The notes under the pieces are model-generated. The model saw only the letters and a list, made by a program, of their open reading frames with translations, did not search any database and had not been told where the DNA came from. This document shows positions 48,200-58,520 of a DNA stretch of 64,000 nucleotides, in pieces (the first letter of the stretch is position 1; every line of letters begins with the position of its first letter). Both the position numbers and the translations under genes were made by a program. Source of the stretch: Pseudomonas fluorescens NCIMB 11764 (GTDB lineage Bacteria > Pseudomonadota > Gammaproteobacteria > Pseudomonadales > Pseudomonadaceae); NCBI RefSeq assembly GCF_000293885.2, contig NZ_CP010945.1:6902001-6966000 (forward strand). Direction: 5' to 3'.

Positions 48200-49457
48200 T
48201 GTCTCGGCCAAGGCCACACCGCGACGCATCAACGGTCTGACCGAGATGTTGCTGCGTCGCGGTGTGCTGCGGCAACTGGCCCACCTCAAACATGGACAAC
48301 TGGTGGTCGTCGAGGACGGCGAGCGTCTGGTCTTCGGCACCGCTGGCAGCCATTTGCTGGGGGAGATTCACATCCTCGATGCCGCAGCGTGGGGACTGGT
48401 GGCAAGCAACGGTTCGATCGGCGCGGGCGAGGCGTTTATCCACGGTTACTGGAGTTCGCCGGACCTCACGGCAGTGGTTCGCGTGTTCGTCAGCAACCTG
48501 GAAGTGCTGGATGCGCTGGAAGGCGGTCTGGCAAAACTCAGCCGGCCGTTCGTTCAAGGGTTGCACTGGCTCAACCGCAACACGCGCAAGGGCTCGCAGA
48601 AAAACATCGCCGCGCACTACGACCTCGGCAACGACCTGTTCGAACAGTTTCTCGACCCGACCATGATGTATTCGGCGGCACAATTCCTGAGTCCCGAGGA
48701 CAGTCTGGAACAGGCTCAGTTGAACAAACTGCAACGGATCTGCCAGAAACTCGACCTCAAACCAAGCGATCACCTGCTGGAAATCGGCACCGGCTGGGGC
48801 AGCATGGCGCTGTACGCGGCACAGCATTACGGCTGCAAAGTCACCACCACCACGCTGTCCAGGGAGCAGTACGCCTTTACCGCGCAACGGATCGACGCCC
48901 TCGGGTTGCAAGATCAGGTCACGTTGTTGCTCAAGGATTACCGCGACCTCACCGGGCAGTACGACAAACTGGTGTCGATCGAGATGATCGAAGCCGTGGG
49001 CCATCGCTTTCTGCCGACCTATTTCAAGCAGTGCGCGCACTTGCTCAAAAGCAATGGCTTGATGCTGTTGCAGGCGATCACCATCCGCGAGCAGCGCTAC
49101 GAGCAGGCCAAGGGCAGCGTCGATTTCATTCAGCGCTACATCTTCCCTGGCGGCGCCCTGCCCTGTGTGCAGAAAATGCTCGAGATCGTCAGCCGCGATA
49201 CCGACATGAACTTGCTGCACATGGAGGATTTCGGCCTGCACTACGCACGAACCTTGCGCCTGTGGCATGAAAACTTTCGCCGCGCCCAAGGTCGCTTGAG
49301 CGAATTGGGCTATGACGATTATTTCCTGCGGCTGTGGGAGTTTTACCTGTGCTACTGCGAAGGGGGTTTCCTGGAGCGCACCATCGGCACTGCGCAGTTA
49401 CTGCTGGCCAAACCTTCGGCGATCACCGAGCCGCTGCTTGGCCGCTTCGATGCTTGA
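48186..49457 (+). CDS. CFA-synthase-like SAM methyltransferase lacking bicarbonate ligands (UfaM-like)
   Basis: 423 residues from ATG 48186, with AAGGA upstream, overlapping DUF1365. The SAM site LEIGTGWGS (198-206) and HYDLGNDLFEQFLDP match cyclopropane fatty acid synthase. Of the E. coli bicarbonate ligands, C139 is A164 and H266 is Q296; E239 (E269) and Y317 (Y353) are kept. A true cyclopropane synthase would need these residues, so it more likely transfers methyl to a fatty-acyl double bond in phospholipid, as UfaM does in furan fatty acid synthesis. Light-induced ufaM is known in P. putida (from memory). Confidence 0.85.
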   Translation: MKSSSVSAKATPRRINGLTEMLLRRGVLRQLAHLKHGQLVVVEDGERLVFGTAGSHLLGEIHILDAAAWGLVASNGSIGAGEAFIHGYWSSPDLTAVVRVFVSNLEVLDALEGGLAKLSRPFVQGLHWLNRNTRKGSQKNIAAHYDLGNDLFEQFLDPTMMYSAAQFLSPEDSLEQAQLNKLQRICQKLDLKPSDHLLEIGTGWGSMALYAAQHYGCKVTTTTLSREQYAFTAQRIDALGLQDQVTLLLKDYRDLTGQYDKLVSIEMIEAVGHRFLPTYFKQCAHLLKSNGLMLLQAITIREQRYEQAKGSVDFIQRYIFPGGALPCVQKMLEIVSRDTDMNLLHMEDFGLHYARTLRLWHENFRRAQGRLSELGYDDYFLRLWEFYLCYCEGGFLERTIGTAQLLLAKPSAITEPLLGRFDA

Positions 49458-49956
49458 ACGCTTGGCCAACGCGGCGCTGTTCCAGCTCGGCTGGTTTGTC
49501 TGCGTGATCGGCGGCAACAGTTTGTGGTTGTTGGTGGCGCTGGGCGCTTTGGTGATTCATCTGCTGTGGATAAGTCGTTGGGTGGACGAAGGCCGGCTGA
49601 TTCTCAGCGTGGTGTTGCTGGGCACGACCGTCGACAGTTCATTGCACTGGCTGGGGGTGTTCGAGTTCAACGAGATCGTGCCGCTGATTCCTCTATGGCT
49701 GATGCTGTTATGGGCGTTGCTGGCAACGACGTTGCGCCATTGCCTGCAATGGACCGCAACGCCCTGGTGGCTGGGCAGCCTGCTGGGCGCCGTGGGTGGA
49801 CCGTTGTCGTATTACGCGGGAGGACAACTGGCCGGGGTGCAATTCCCTTATGGCCAAGTACCGACGCTGATCGGCATCGGACTACTCTGGGCACTGCTGT
49901 TTCCCACGTTGCATTTCATGGCCCAGCGGTTGGCGGCGTCCGACACCCATGGTTGA
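49450..49956 (+). CDS. DUF2878 membrane protein
   Basis: 168 residues; ATG 49450 overlaps the CFA-like stop by eight bases. Five or six hydrophobic helices (LANAALFQLGWFVCVIGGNSL at the start, LIGIGLLWALLFPTLHFM at the end). DUF2878 proteins follow this lipid-modifying set in many proteobacteria. Last gene of the operon; function unknown. Confidence 0.85.
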   Translation: MLERLANAALFQLGWFVCVIGGNSLWLLVALGALVIHLLWISRWVDEGRLILSVVLLGTTVDSSLHWLGVFEFNEIVPLIPLWLMLLWALLATTLRHCLQWTATPWWLGSLLGAVGGPLSYYAGGQLAGVQFPYGQVPTLIGIGLLWALLFPTLHFMAQRLAASDTHG

Positions 49957-50009
49957 GCGTCCGTCAGGCCTTTCACACAGCGCCGACCGACTGACTTACA
50001 CTGCGCGCC

Positions 50010-50315
50010 ATGAAGACCATTCCCCACACACAAATCGCCGAAACGGCGGTCACCTGCTCGACCTGCGCAGCCTGCTGCTGCCAGCTCGAAGTGATGCTGA
50101 TCACCGACACGGGTGTGCCCGAGCGTTTTATCGATACCGATGATTGGGGCGGGGAAGTCATGCTGCGTCTGGACGACGGCTGGTGTGCCGCGCTGGATCG
50201 CAACAGCATGATGTGCACGATCTACGAAAAACGCCCGCTGATCTGCCGGGAATTCGAAATGGGTGCACCGGAGTGCATCGATGAGCGCCAGGGGATTACT
50301 ACGGCGTATCGGTGA
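50010..50315 (+). CDS. YkgJ family cysteine-cluster protein
   Basis: 101 residues. The cluster CSTCAACCCQ, then GWCAALD, MCTIYEKRPLICRE and APEC follows the CxxCxxCC spacing of the YkgJ/UPF0153 family, probably zinc or iron-sulfur binding. It lies 54 bases after DUF2878 with no clear terminator between, so weak cotranscription is possible. Confidence 0.85.
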   Translation: MKTIPHTQIAETAVTCSTCAACCCQLEVMLITDTGVPERFIDTDDWGGEVMLRLDDGWCAALDRNSMMCTIYEKRPLICREFEMGAPECIDERQGITTAYR

Positions 50316-50359
50316 TCTGCATTAATGCCGTCACAGTCGCCAAAGCGAGACACAGAACC

Positions 50360-50465
50360 TGTGGCGAGGGAGCTTGCTCCCGCTGGACAGCGCAGCAGTC
50401 CCCTTTCTTATTGACAAGAAATGGGGCCGCTCTGCGCCCCAACGGGAGCAAGCTCCCTCGCCACA
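50360..50465. repeat. REP doublet, family A
   Basis: TGTGGCGAGGGAGCTTGCTC at the left and GAGCAAGCTCCCTCGCCACA at the right, between the converging YkgJ-like and pagL genes. Confidence 0.88.
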
Positions 50466-50476
50466 ATTTTTAAACC

Positions 50477-50995
50477 TTACAACGGCATCGTGTAGTGCAG
50501 TGCGTAACTTTCTACGCCATCGTTCGGGCTGCTGAACCCTGCATTGGAATAGTGCGTCGCACGAATCCCGACTTCATGTCCGCCCGCAAAACGCAGGCCG
50601 AAGCCGAAACGGTCTTCGAACTGAAAGGCACTGCCCAGTTTGTTGTCTTCAAGTTCGGTATTCGAGAACAACGCCACGCCAACCCCGAGCTCTACATAAG
50701 GCTTGACGTTCTGACCGGCAAACTCATAAACAAGAACCGGCGAAAACGAAAGGCTGTTGTTGCTGGAAGTCTTGTCGCCCTCCCAATAGGTGTAGGCGCC
50801 GCTCCAGTACCCGGTCAATCGACCGACATCACTCTGCAACCAACTCGTGTCCCAATCGAATTGCATGCCCAGTCGATAGGTCATGGTCGAATCGCTGGTC
50901 TGGCCGACCCCGAACTCCACGCCTGCCGCCTGTGCGCTAACACTTTGCCCCATTAGTGCGGCCGCAATCGCGGCCAAGCAGAATAGTCGCTTCAC
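50477..50995 (-). CDS. pagL: Lipid A 3-O-deacylase PagL
   Basis: 172 residues from GTG 50995 (VKRLFCLAAIAAALMG), chosen because AAGGA is eight bases before it; the ATG at 51004 abuts that site. Signal peptide to about residue 23, then an eight-strand barrel. The catalytic His-x-Ser (HYS, H148 and S150) and Glu E162 match PagL geometry. It removes the 3-O-linked acyl chain of lipid A at the outer membrane. Monocistronic, by synteny the PA4661 homologue. Confidence 0.92.
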   Translation of the reverse strand: MKRLFCLAAIAAALMGQSVSAQAAGVEFGVGQTSDSTMTYRLGMQFDWDTSWLQSDVGRLTGYWSGAYTYWEGDKTSSNNSLSFSPVLVYEFAGQNVKPYVELGVGVALFSNTELEDNKLGSAFQFEDRFGFGLRFAGGHEVGIRATHYSNAGFSSPNDGVESYALHYTMPL

Positions 50996-51108
50996 TAGAA
51001 ACATCCTTTTCCGAACGATTTCATAGGTTTTTTTTGTTGCTCACCGCTATAGAAGTCCGCGCTTAATCAGAAGTTCACCCCAATTATTCGTTCCCCCAGG
51101 ATTTTTTT

Positions 51109-51900
51109 TCATCTCTTGAAGCTTTGCACAACGCCAGCGGTATTCCACAGGATCGGCAAGATATTCCTGAAATGCTCCGGATCGGCACTCGTCCAGAACT
51201 GCGCAGCACGTGCAGGTCCCTCGGCGAGCAATTCACGCTCAGCCAACAAGCGCTGAAGTTGCCGCGCTACAGCGGCGCCGGTATCAATCAAGCTGATATC
51301 TTCAGGGATCATCTGCTTTAGCAACGGTTTTAGAAAGGGATAATGCGTGCAGCCGAGAATTATCGTGTCGCAGCCGGCGGCGAGCAGCGGCCCTACATAG
51401 CTGGCCAGCAATTCACGCAGGGCAGGACTGTGCAAATCGCCGTTTTCAATCAACTCCACCAGCCCCGGACACGGCTGAGTGATCACCCGTACATCGGTGG
51501 CGAAGCGGTCGAGTAACGCGGCGAATTTGGCACTCTGCAAGGTGCCGGTGGTGGCGAGCACACCGACCACTCCGCTGCGGGTAGCCGCTGCAGCCGGCTT
51601 GACCGCGGGCTCCATGCCGACGATGGGCCAGTCTGGATAATCGCGCCGCAAATCCGCAACGCCGGCGACCGTTGCCGTGTTGCAGGCCAGCACCAAGGCC
51701 TTGGCGCCCTGCTGCTGAAAGAAATCGGCCATCACGCGGCAACGCTGCTGGATGAATTCCGGGGTTTTCTCGCCGTAGGGAATATTTCCGCAATCGGCGA
51801 CGTACAGCAGGGTTTCGTTGGGCAGCAATCGCTGGATCTCGGCCAGCACCGACAGCCCACCGACACCGGAGTCGAACACGCCAATCGGCGCTTCACGCAT
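51109..51900 (-). CDS. murI: Glutamate racemase
   Basis: 263 residues from ATG 51900, overlapping the moeB stop. Makes D-glutamate for peptidoglycan. The two catalytic cysteines are in [11 protein letters not shown] and LGCTHYPFL; the start [19 protein letters not shown] is typical. Last gene of the hemA-prfA-prmC-moeB-murI - strand run. Confidence 0.95.
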   Translation of the reverse strand: MREAPIGVFDSGVGGLSVLAEIQRLLPNETLLYVADCGNIPYGEKTPEFIQQRCRVMADFFQQQGAKALVLACNTATVAGVADLRRDYPDWPIVGMEPAVKPAAAATRSGVVGVLATTGTLQSAKFAALLDRFATDVRVITQPCPGLVELIENGDLHSPALRELLASYVGPLLAAGCDTIILGCTHYPFLKPLLKQMIPEDISLIDTGAAVARQLQRLLAERELLAEGPARAAQFWTSADPEHFRNILPILWNTAGVVQSFKR

Positions 51901-52648
51901 GTGTCGACCCACAGACGCTGCAACCCGGATCACGCTTGACCCGCAGCTCGCGAAAACGCGAACCCAAGGCATCAATCAACAACAACCGTCCCACCAGCGG
52001 CTCGCCGAAACCCACCAGCAGTTTCATCGCTTCCAGCGCCTGGAGGCTGCCGACCAGCCCCACCAGCGGACCGACGACGCCGGCTTCACTGCACGTCAGT
52101 TCAGCTTCACTGCCGTGCCCGTATAGACAGTGGTAGCACGGACTTTCAGGTCGACGCGGGTCGAACACCGACAATTGCCCTTCGAGGCGAATCGCCGCGC
52201 CGCTGACCAACGGCTTGCCCGCGGCCACGCATGCGGCGTTGACCGCTTCGCGGGTGGAAAAATTGTCGGAGCAGTCCAGCACCAGATCCACGGCCGCAAC
52301 GGCGGCGGCCAAAGAATCTTCGTCCAGCGCAGTGCGATGAGCGACTAACGTGATCTCGGGGTTGATTGCGCTCAGTCGGCGAATGGCCGAATCGACCTTG
52401 GTCTGACCGACGCTGTCGGTGTCGTGAACGATCTGGCGTTGCAGGTTGGTCAGGTCGACGGTGTCGAAGTCCGCCAGATGCAGTTCACCGACGCCAGCCG
52501 CGGCGAGGTAAAGCGCGACCGGTGAACCGAGACCGCCAAGACCGACGATCAACACGCGGCTTTCTTTCAGTCGCAACTGACCGTCGATATCGACGTGCTG
52601 CAACAGAATCTGCCGACTGTAGCGCAACAATTCCTGATCATTCAGCAC
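51893..52648 (-). CDS. moeB: Adenylyltransferase MoeB/ThiF family
   Basis: 251 residues. ATP-binding loop [21 protein letters not shown], then [14 protein letters not shown] and a zinc site CYHCLYG plus CSVC. It activates the C-terminus of MoaD (or ThiS) for sulfur transfer to molybdopterin. Overlaps prmC and murI. Confidence 0.92.
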   Translation of the reverse strand: MLNDQELLRYSRQILLQHVDIDGQLRLKESRVLIVGLGGLGSPVALYLAAAGVGELHLADFDTVDLTNLQRQIVHDTDSVGQTKVDSAIRRLSAINPEITLVAHRTALDEDSLAAAVAAVDLVLDCSDNFSTREAVNAACVAAGKPLVSGAAIRLEGQLSVFDPRRPESPCYHCLYGHGSEAELTCSEAGVVGPLVGLVGSLQALEAMKLLVGFGEPLVGRLLLIDALGSRFRELRVKRDPGCSVCGSTHA

Positions 52649-53472
52649 GGCAGGCGCCCCAGGCTGATCCGTTGGTGGCCGCCCAGATCGGTGCGGCTGT
52701 GGACTTCTTCAAAACCGCGGGTCTGCAGCAGATCGCGTACGGCTTCGGCTTGATCATAACCGTGTTCGAGCATCAACCAGCCACCCGCGTCCAGGTGATC
52801 CGGTGCCTGGGCGACGATCAGACGCAAGTCGTCGAGCCCGTCGATACCCGCTACCAGCGCACTGGCCGGTTCGAAACGCACATCGCCTTCCACCAGATGC
52901 GGATCGGTTGAAGCAATGTAAGGTGGATTACTGATGATCAGCTGAAAACGCTGACCTTCCAGCGCGCCGAACCAATGGCTGTTCAGCACGGTGGCATTGT
53001 TGAGGTGCAGGCGCTGACGATTGCGCTCGGCCAGGGCCACGGCTTCGAGCACGCGATCCACGGCGGTGACGCTCCACGCCGGACGTTCACTGGCCAGGGC
53101 CAGGGCGATGGCGCCACTGCCGGTGCCGAGATCGAGGACCTTGGCGGGTGCCGCGGACAACAATTCAAGCGCGGCCTCCACCAGCAATTCGGTGTCGGGG
53201 CGCGGGATCAGCGTGTGCGGGGCGACTTCCAGATCGAGTTTCCAGAAACCTTGCTGGCCGAGAATGTACGCCACCGGCTCTCCGCCACGGCGGCGTTGCA
53301 GGTATTCGGCGAATTTCAGCGCAGCGTCGCTCGGAACGATGCGCTCCGGCCAGGTGTGCAGAAAACTGCGGGACTTGCCCAGCGCCGCCGCCAGCAGCAA
53401 TTCGGCATCCAGACGCGCCGTCGGCGAGTCGGGCAAATCAGCGGCGCGCAACAGGCTGGCAATGATCGTCAT
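52642..53472 (-). CDS. prmC: Release factor glutamine methyltransferase
   Basis: 276 residues. The glutamine N5-methyltransferase signature ISNPPYIA with SAM loop [16 protein letters not shown]. Modifies the GGQ glutamine of RF1 and RF2. The gene overlaps prfA at its start (ATGA) and moeB at its end, so enzyme and substrate are coupled. Confidence 0.95.
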   Translation of the reverse strand: MTIIASLLRAADLPDSPTARLDAELLLAAALGKSRSFLHTWPERIVPSDAALKFAEYLQRRRGGEPVAYILGQQGFWKLDLEVAPHTLIPRPDTELLVEAALELLSAAPAKVLDLGTGSGAIALALASERPAWSVTAVDRVLEAVALAERNRQRLHLNNATVLNSHWFGALEGQRFQLIISNPPYIASTDPHLVEGDVRFEPASALVAGIDGLDDLRLIVAQAPDHLDAGGWLMLEHGYDQAEAVRDLLQTRGFEEVHSRTDLGGHQRISLGRLPC

Positions 53473-54548
53473 TCGATGGCCGCCAGTTGGTCAGCCTGAT
53501 ATTCGGCCAGCAACGGCTCGATCACCGCATCGACACCGCCCGCGAGAATTTCATCGAGGGAATACAGCGTCAGGTTGACCCGGTGATCGGTGACCCGGCC
53601 CTGAGCAAAGTTATAGGTACGGATCCGCTCCGAGCGATCCCCCGAACCCACCAGCAATTTACGCTCGCTGGCGATGGCATTGGCGGCGGCGCTGGTCTGC
53701 TGGTCGTTGAGCTTGGCCGACAGCCAGGACATCGCCCGGGCGCGGTTTTTGTGCTGGGAACGTTCTTCCTGGCACTCGACGACGATACCGGACGGCAAGT
53801 GCGTGATGCGGATCGCCGAGTCGGTCTTGTTGACGTGCTGTCCACCGGCGCCAGAGGAACGATACGTGTCGACCCGCAAATCCGCCGGGTTGATCTCGAT
53901 CGCTTCCTGTTCGTCCGGCTCGGGCAATACCGCCACGGTGCAGGCCGAGGTGTGGATGCGCCCCTGGGATTCAGTGGCCGGAACCCGTTGCACGCGGTGC
54001 ACGCCGGATTCGAATTTCAGCTTGCCGTAGACGTTATCGCCTTCAACCCGGGCGATGACTTCTTTATAACCGCCGTGTTCGCCGATGTTCTCCGAGAGGA
54101 TTTCCACCCGCCAGCCACGCCGCTCGGCGTAACGCGAATACATGCGGAACAGGTCGCCGGAGAAAATCGCCGCCTCGTCGCCGCCGGTGCCGGCACGGAT
54201 TTCGAGGAACACGTTGCGCCCGTCGTTCGGGTCCTTGGGCAGCAAAAGCCGTTGCAGGCTGGCTTCGATCTCGATCAGTTGCTCCTTGGCTTCGCGAACT
54301 TCTTCCACGGCCATTTCGCGCATGTCCGGGTCGCTGTCCTTGAGCAGGGCCTGGGCGCCTTCGAGGTCGCTTTGCACCTTGAGCAACTGTTTATAGGTGT
54401 CGACGATCGGCTCGACCTCCGCGTACTCCTTGGAATAGGCGCGGAATTTGGTCTGATCGGAAATGACCTCGCCATCGCCAAGCAAGGCGGTCAATTCCTC
54501 GAAACGGTCCTGGAGGATGTCCAGCTTATTGAGCAGTGACGCTTTCAT
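53469..54548 (-). CDS. prfA: Peptide chain release factor 1
   Basis: 359 residues. GGQ motif [20 protein letters not shown] and the stop-codon recognition P-A-T site [15 protein letters not shown]. Terminates at UAA and UAG. ATGA overlap with hemA upstream and with prmC downstream. Confidence 0.97.
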   Translation of the reverse strand: MKASLLNKLDILQDRFEELTALLGDGEVISDQTKFRAYSKEYAEVEPIVDTYKQLLKVQSDLEGAQALLKDSDPDMREMAVEEVREAKEQLIEIEASLQRLLLPKDPNDGRNVFLEIRAGTGGDEAAIFSGDLFRMYSRYAERRGWRVEILSENIGEHGGYKEVIARVEGDNVYGKLKFESGVHRVQRVPATESQGRIHTSACTVAVLPEPDEQEAIEINPADLRVDTYRSSGAGGQHVNKTDSAIRITHLPSGIVVECQEERSQHKNRARAMSWLSAKLNDQQTSAAANAIASERKLLVGSGDRSERIRTYNFAQGRVTDHRVNLTLYSLDEILAGGVDAVIEPLLAEYQADQLAAIE

Positions 54549-55834
54549 TGCGGTTTTTTATCCGAAAAGCTATCCGATGAGCCCTCACCGAGGGCAAAGA
54601 GTTCCTGGGCCATGGCCAGTGCGTCGAGGCGACCTTCGGCAGAGAGCTTTTTCAACTGCACGCTCGGTGCGTGCAGGAGTTTGTTGGTCAAGCCTCGCGC
54701 CAATTGCACCAGCACGTCTTCGGCGCTGCTGCCATTGGCCAGCATCCGCTGGGCCTTCTGCAATTCTTCGTCACGCAGGCGCTCGCTTTGTTGGCGATAG
54801 GCCTTGAGCACATCCACCGCCGCCAGTTCGCGCAGGCGGACCATGAAATCTTCAGCGCCGACCGACACCATCTCTTCCGCCGCTTGCGCAGCGCCCTGAC
54901 GGCTCTTGAGGTTTTCGGCGACCACTTCGTGGAGATCGTCGACGCTATACAGATAAACGTCGTCCAGCTCGCCGACTTCAGGCTCGATATCGCGCGGTAC
55001 GGCGATGTCCACCATGAAGATCGGCTTGTGCTTGCGCAGCTTCAAGGCACTTTCCACCGCGCCCTTGCCGAGGATCGGCAACTGGCTGGCGGTGGAGCTG
55101 ATGACGATGTCGCTGCGCACCAGTTCAGCCGGAATGTCCGAAAGCAACACGGCATGCGCGCCAAACTGCTCGGCCAGAATGCTCGCGCGTTCCAGGGTGC
55201 GGTTGGCGACAACGATGCGTTTTACGCCAAGCTCATGCAAATGCCGGGCGACCAGGGTGATGGTCTCGCCGGCGCCGATCAGCAAGGCCTGGCTGCGTTG
55301 CAAGTCGCTGAAAATCTGTTTCGCCAGGCTGACCGCGGCAAACGCCACGGACACCGGGTTTTCGCCGATGGCGGTATCGGTGCGCACTTGCTTGGCGGCA
55401 TTGAACGTCGCCTGAAACAGACGCCCGAGCAGCGGACCGATGGTGCCAGCCTCGCGGGCCACGGCGTAGCAGGATTTCATCTGGCCGAGAATCTGCGGTT
55501 CGCCCAACACCAGCGAATCGAGCCCGGAAGCAACCCGCATCATGTGACGAACTGCCGCATCATCTTCGTGCACATAAGCGCTAGCGCGCAGCTCGTCGAG
55601 GCTCAAATGGTGATAATCGGCCAGCCAGCGCAGCACGATGTCAGCCGAAAGGTGATCCTGTTCTATATAGAGTTCACTGCGATTGCAGGTGGAGAGGATC
55701 GCAGCTTCGCGGCTGTCGGTGAGTCGGCAGAGCTGCTGCAAGGCCTCAACCAGCTGCTCAGGGGTAAAGGCCACGCGCTCGCGGACGTCTACTGAAGCAG
55801 TCTTGTGGTTAATACCGAGTGCAAGGAAGGCCAT
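54545..55834 (-). CDS. hemA: Glutamyl-tRNA reductase
   Basis: 429 residues. First committed step of heme synthesis by the C5 route. [14 protein letters not shown] carries the catalytic Cys, [14 protein letters not shown] and the NADPH segment [13 protein letters not shown] are clear. First gene of the - strand operon; divergent from the TPR lipoprotein. Confidence 0.97.
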   Translation of the reverse strand: MAFLALGINHKTASVDVRERVAFTPEQLVEALQQLCRLTDSREAAILSTCNRSELYIEQDHLSADIVLRWLADYHHLSLDELRASAYVHEDDAAVRHMMRVASGLDSLVLGEPQILGQMKSCYAVAREAGTIGPLLGRLFQATFNAAKQVRTDTAIGENPVSVAFAAVSLAKQIFSDLQRSQALLIGAGETITLVARHLHELGVKRIVVANRTLERASILAEQFGAHAVLLSDIPAELVRSDIVISSTASQLPILGKGAVESALKLRKHKPIFMVDIAVPRDIEPEVGELDDVYLYSVDDLHEVVAENLKSRQGAAQAAEEMVSVGAEDFMVRLRELAAVDVLKAYRQQSERLRDEELQKAQRMLANGSSAEDVLVQLARGLTNKLLHAPSVQLKKLSAEGRLDALAMAQELFALGEGSSDSFSDKKPQ

Positions 55835-55974
55835 TCAAGGTCGCTGATGGTGACGTGAAGCCGGCAATTGTCCTACTTCGACACAACGAGAACAACTACT
55901 CGATCTCTATTGCCCCGGTAGGCGATGCCCGGCTTTGCGAGCGGTTCTCGTTTACACGAAGCGTACACCGGCCC

Positions 55975-56080
55975 CTGGGGGCGCTGGCTTGCCGGCGATG
56001 GACTGAGACACACAGCCAGTTCCCTGTAAAAACTCGTCATCGTTAACGACCATCGCTGGCAAGCCAGCACCCACAGGACA
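55975..56080. repeat. REP-like inverted pair, third type
   Basis: GCTGGCTTGCCGGCGATGG at the left and CATCGCTGGCAAGCCAGC at the right, in the 337-bp gap between divergent hemA and the TPR lipoprotein gene. The remainder of that gap holds both promoters; no gene seen. Confidence 0.75.
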
Positions 56081-56171
56081 CGACGCAGAAGGGAAAATGC
56101 CCGGCCGGTTATGTTTGGCCGAAGGCTTGTGTCATGATGATCCGACCGCAGGTTAGTCGTCCTCTTCCTAT

Positions 56172-57896
56172 ATGAATAGATCTTCCGCGTTGCTCCTCGC
56201 TTTTGTCTTCCTCAGCGGCTGCCAGGCCATGGCACCCGTTTCGTCGGACGGTACGCCGCCGGTCGAAGACAGCACTCCGGCCCCTGAAAAGCCCAAGGTT
56301 TACAGCTCATTCAGTGAAGAAACCGTCTTCAGTCTGTTGAGCGCCGAACTGGCTGGCCAACGCAATCGTTTCGACATTGCGCTGGACAACTACGTGACCC
56401 AGGCCATCAATACCCAGGATCCGGGCATCTCCGAGCGGGCGTTTCGCATCGCCGAGTACCTGGGCGCCGACCAGGCCGCCCTGGATACCGCGCTGATCTG
56501 GGCGAAAAACGCCCCGGACGACCTCGAGGCGCAACGGGCCGCCGCCGTGCAACTGGCGCGCGCCGGGCGTTATGACGACTCCATGGTCTATATGGAGAAA
56601 GTCCTGCAAGGCAAGGGCGACACGCATTTCGACTTCCTTGCCCTGTCCGCGGCCGATACCGATCAGGAAACCCGCAACGGCCTGATGAAAAGCTTTGACC
56701 GCTTGCTGCAGCGTCATCCCCATAACAGCCAGCTGATTTTCGGCAAGGCCTTGTTGATGCAACAGGACGGCGACAGCAAAGGCTCGCTGGCCTTGCTGGA
56801 AGACAACCCGCCGGACGACGGTGAAATCGCCCCCATTCTGCTGCGCGCACGCTTGCTGCAAACCCTTGATCGCGGCGATGAAGCGTTGCCTCTTCTGCAA
56901 AAAAGCATCAAGAAATACCCGGACGACAAACGCCTGCGCCTGACTTACGCACGCATGCTGGTCGAACAGGACCGCATGGACGACGCCAAAGCCGAGTTCT
57001 CGAGCCTGGTTCAGCAGTACCCGGAAGACGATGAACTGCGATACTCCCTGGCGCTGGTGTGCCTGGAAGCCAAGGCCTGGGACGAGGCCAAGGGCTACCT
57101 CGAAGACCTGATCGCCCGGGAAAGCCATGTCGACTCGGCCCATCTGAACCTCGGTCGCATCGCTGAAGAGCGCAACGATCCCCAGGGTGCACTGATCGAA
57201 TACGCCCAGGTCGGCCCGGGCAACGATTACCTGCCGGCGCAATTGCGTCAGGCCGATATCCTGATGAACAACGGCAAGACCGCCGAAGCACAAAGCCGTC
57301 TGGCGAGCGAGCGCGATGAGCAGCCCGACTACGCGATTCAGCTGTACCTGATCGAAGCCGAAACGCTGTCCGCCAACAAACAGCCGGAAAAGGCCTGGAG
57401 TGTTTTGCAAAAAGCCTTGCAGCAATACCCGGACGATCTGAATCTGTTGTACACCCGCGCCATGCAGGCGGAAAAACGCAATGACCTGGCGCAGATGGAA
57501 AAAGACCTGCGCCTTATCATCAAGCGTGACCCGGACAACGCCATGGCACTGAACGCCCTCGGCTACACCCTGTCCGACCGCACGACGCGTTACGCGGAAG
57601 CCAAGGCCCTGATCGAACAGGCACACCAGATCACCCCGGAAGACCCGGCGGTACTCGACAGCCTCGGCTGGGTGAATTTCCGTCTGGGCAATCTTGATGA
57701 AGCCGAGCGGTATCTGCGCCAGGCACTGGATCGCTTCCCCGATCAGGAAGTCGCGGCTCACCTGGGTGAAGTCCTGTGGGCCAACGGCAAGCAACGGGAA
57801 GCCAAGCAGATCTGGGGCAAATTCCTCAAGGCACAACCCGACAGCCCAATCCTGCGCGGCACCATCAAGCGCCTGACCGGATCAGAGACTCTTTAA
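56172..57896 (+). CDS. TPR-repeat lipoprotein (PA4667-like)
   Basis: 574 residues. Lipobox FLSGC (C17) followed by several tetratricopeptide repeats, clearest at 330-560 ([40 protein letters not shown]). By position it corresponds to PA4667. Likely a scaffold in the outer-membrane periplasmic face; partner unknown. Starts the lolB-ispE transcript. Confidence 0.88.
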   Translation: MNRSSALLLAFVFLSGCQAMAPVSSDGTPPVEDSTPAPEKPKVYSSFSEETVFSLLSAELAGQRNRFDIALDNYVTQAINTQDPGISERAFRIAEYLGADQAALDTALIWAKNAPDDLEAQRAAAVQLARAGRYDDSMVYMEKVLQGKGDTHFDFLALSAADTDQETRNGLMKSFDRLLQRHPHNSQLIFGKALLMQQDGDSKGSLALLEDNPPDDGEIAPILLRARLLQTLDRGDEALPLLQKSIKKYPDDKRLRLTYARMLVEQDRMDDAKAEFSSLVQQYPEDDELRYSLALVCLEAKAWDEAKGYLEDLIARESHVDSAHLNLGRIAEERNDPQGALIEYAQVGPGNDYLPAQLRQADILMNNGKTAEAQSRLASERDEQPDYAIQLYLIEAETLSANKQPEKAWSVLQKALQQYPDDLNLLYTRAMQAEKRNDLAQMEKDLRLIIKRDPDNAMALNALGYTLSDRTTRYAEAKALIEQAHQITPEDPAVLDSLGWVNFRLGNLDEAERYLRQALDRFPDQEVAAHLGEVLWANGKQREAKQIWGKFLKAQPDSPILRGTIKRLTGSETL

Positions 57897-57900
57897 GATT

Positions 57901-58518
57901 ATGTTTTTGCGCCACTTCATCGTTTTCAGTTTTATCGCCCTGCTCGCCGGTTGCGCGGGCTTCGGTGCCCGCGAATCGGTTCAGGGCCAGGGCGACGCCA
58001 GTCTATGGCGCGTTCACAAAGAGCAACTGACCAGCCTCGACGGCTGGCAGATCAACGGCAAGATCGGCATCCGCGCGCCAAAGGACTCGGGGAGCGGCAC
58101 GCTGTTCTGGTTGCAACGCCAGTCCTATTACGACATTCGCCTTTCGGGCCCCCTGGGTCGCGGCGCCGCACGCCTGACCGGGCACCCCGGAAAGGTTTCG
58201 CTGGAAGTCGCCAATCAGGGGCGCTACGAAGCGCCGACGCCGGAAGTGCTGCTTGAAGAACAGCTCGGCTGGAAGCTGCCGGTGTCGCACCTGGCCTGGT
58301 GGGTCCGCGGACTCCCGGCGCCGGACAGCAAAAGTCGCCTGACACTGGATGCCGACAGCCGCCTGGCCAATCTGGATCAGGATGGCTGGCAGGTCGAATA
58401 CCTGAGTTATGCCGAGCAAAACGGCTTCTGGCTGCCCGAGCGGATCAAACTGCATGGCACCGACCTTGACGTCACGCTGGTGATCAAGGAATGGCAACCT
58501 CGCAAACTGGGGCAATGA
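57901..58518 (+). CDS. lolB: Outer-membrane lipoprotein LolB
   Basis: 205 residues, lipobox LLAGC (C18). Accepts lipoproteins from LolA and inserts them in the outer membrane. [13 protein letters not shown] at the start and [16 protein letters not shown] with the typical lipid pocket. 4 bases after the TPR gene stop, so coupled; ATGA-like junction with ispE. Confidence 0.93.
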   Translation: MFLRHFIVFSFIALLAGCAGFGARESVQGQGDASLWRVHKEQLTSLDGWQINGKIGIRAPKDSGSGTLFWLQRQSYYDIRLSGPLGRGAARLTGHPGKVSLEVANQGRYEAPTPEVLLEEQLGWKLPVSHLAWWVRGLPAPDSKSRLTLDADSRLANLDQDGWQVEYLSYAEQNGFWLPERIKLHGTDLDVTLVIKEWQPRKLGQ

Positions 58519-58520
58519 AC

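Noticed and set aside
48105..49289. 394-codon antisense frame opposite the CFA-like gene
   Set aside because: Shadow; the sense strand carries the SAM site and the family pattern.
48186..49457. Plain cyclopropane-fatty-acid synthase
   Set aside because: Two of the bicarbonate ligands are substituted; annotated as CFA-like methyltransferase instead.
56307..57836. 509-codon antisense frame over the TPR lipoprotein
   Set aside because: Shadow of a coding TPR gene; no recognisable motif.
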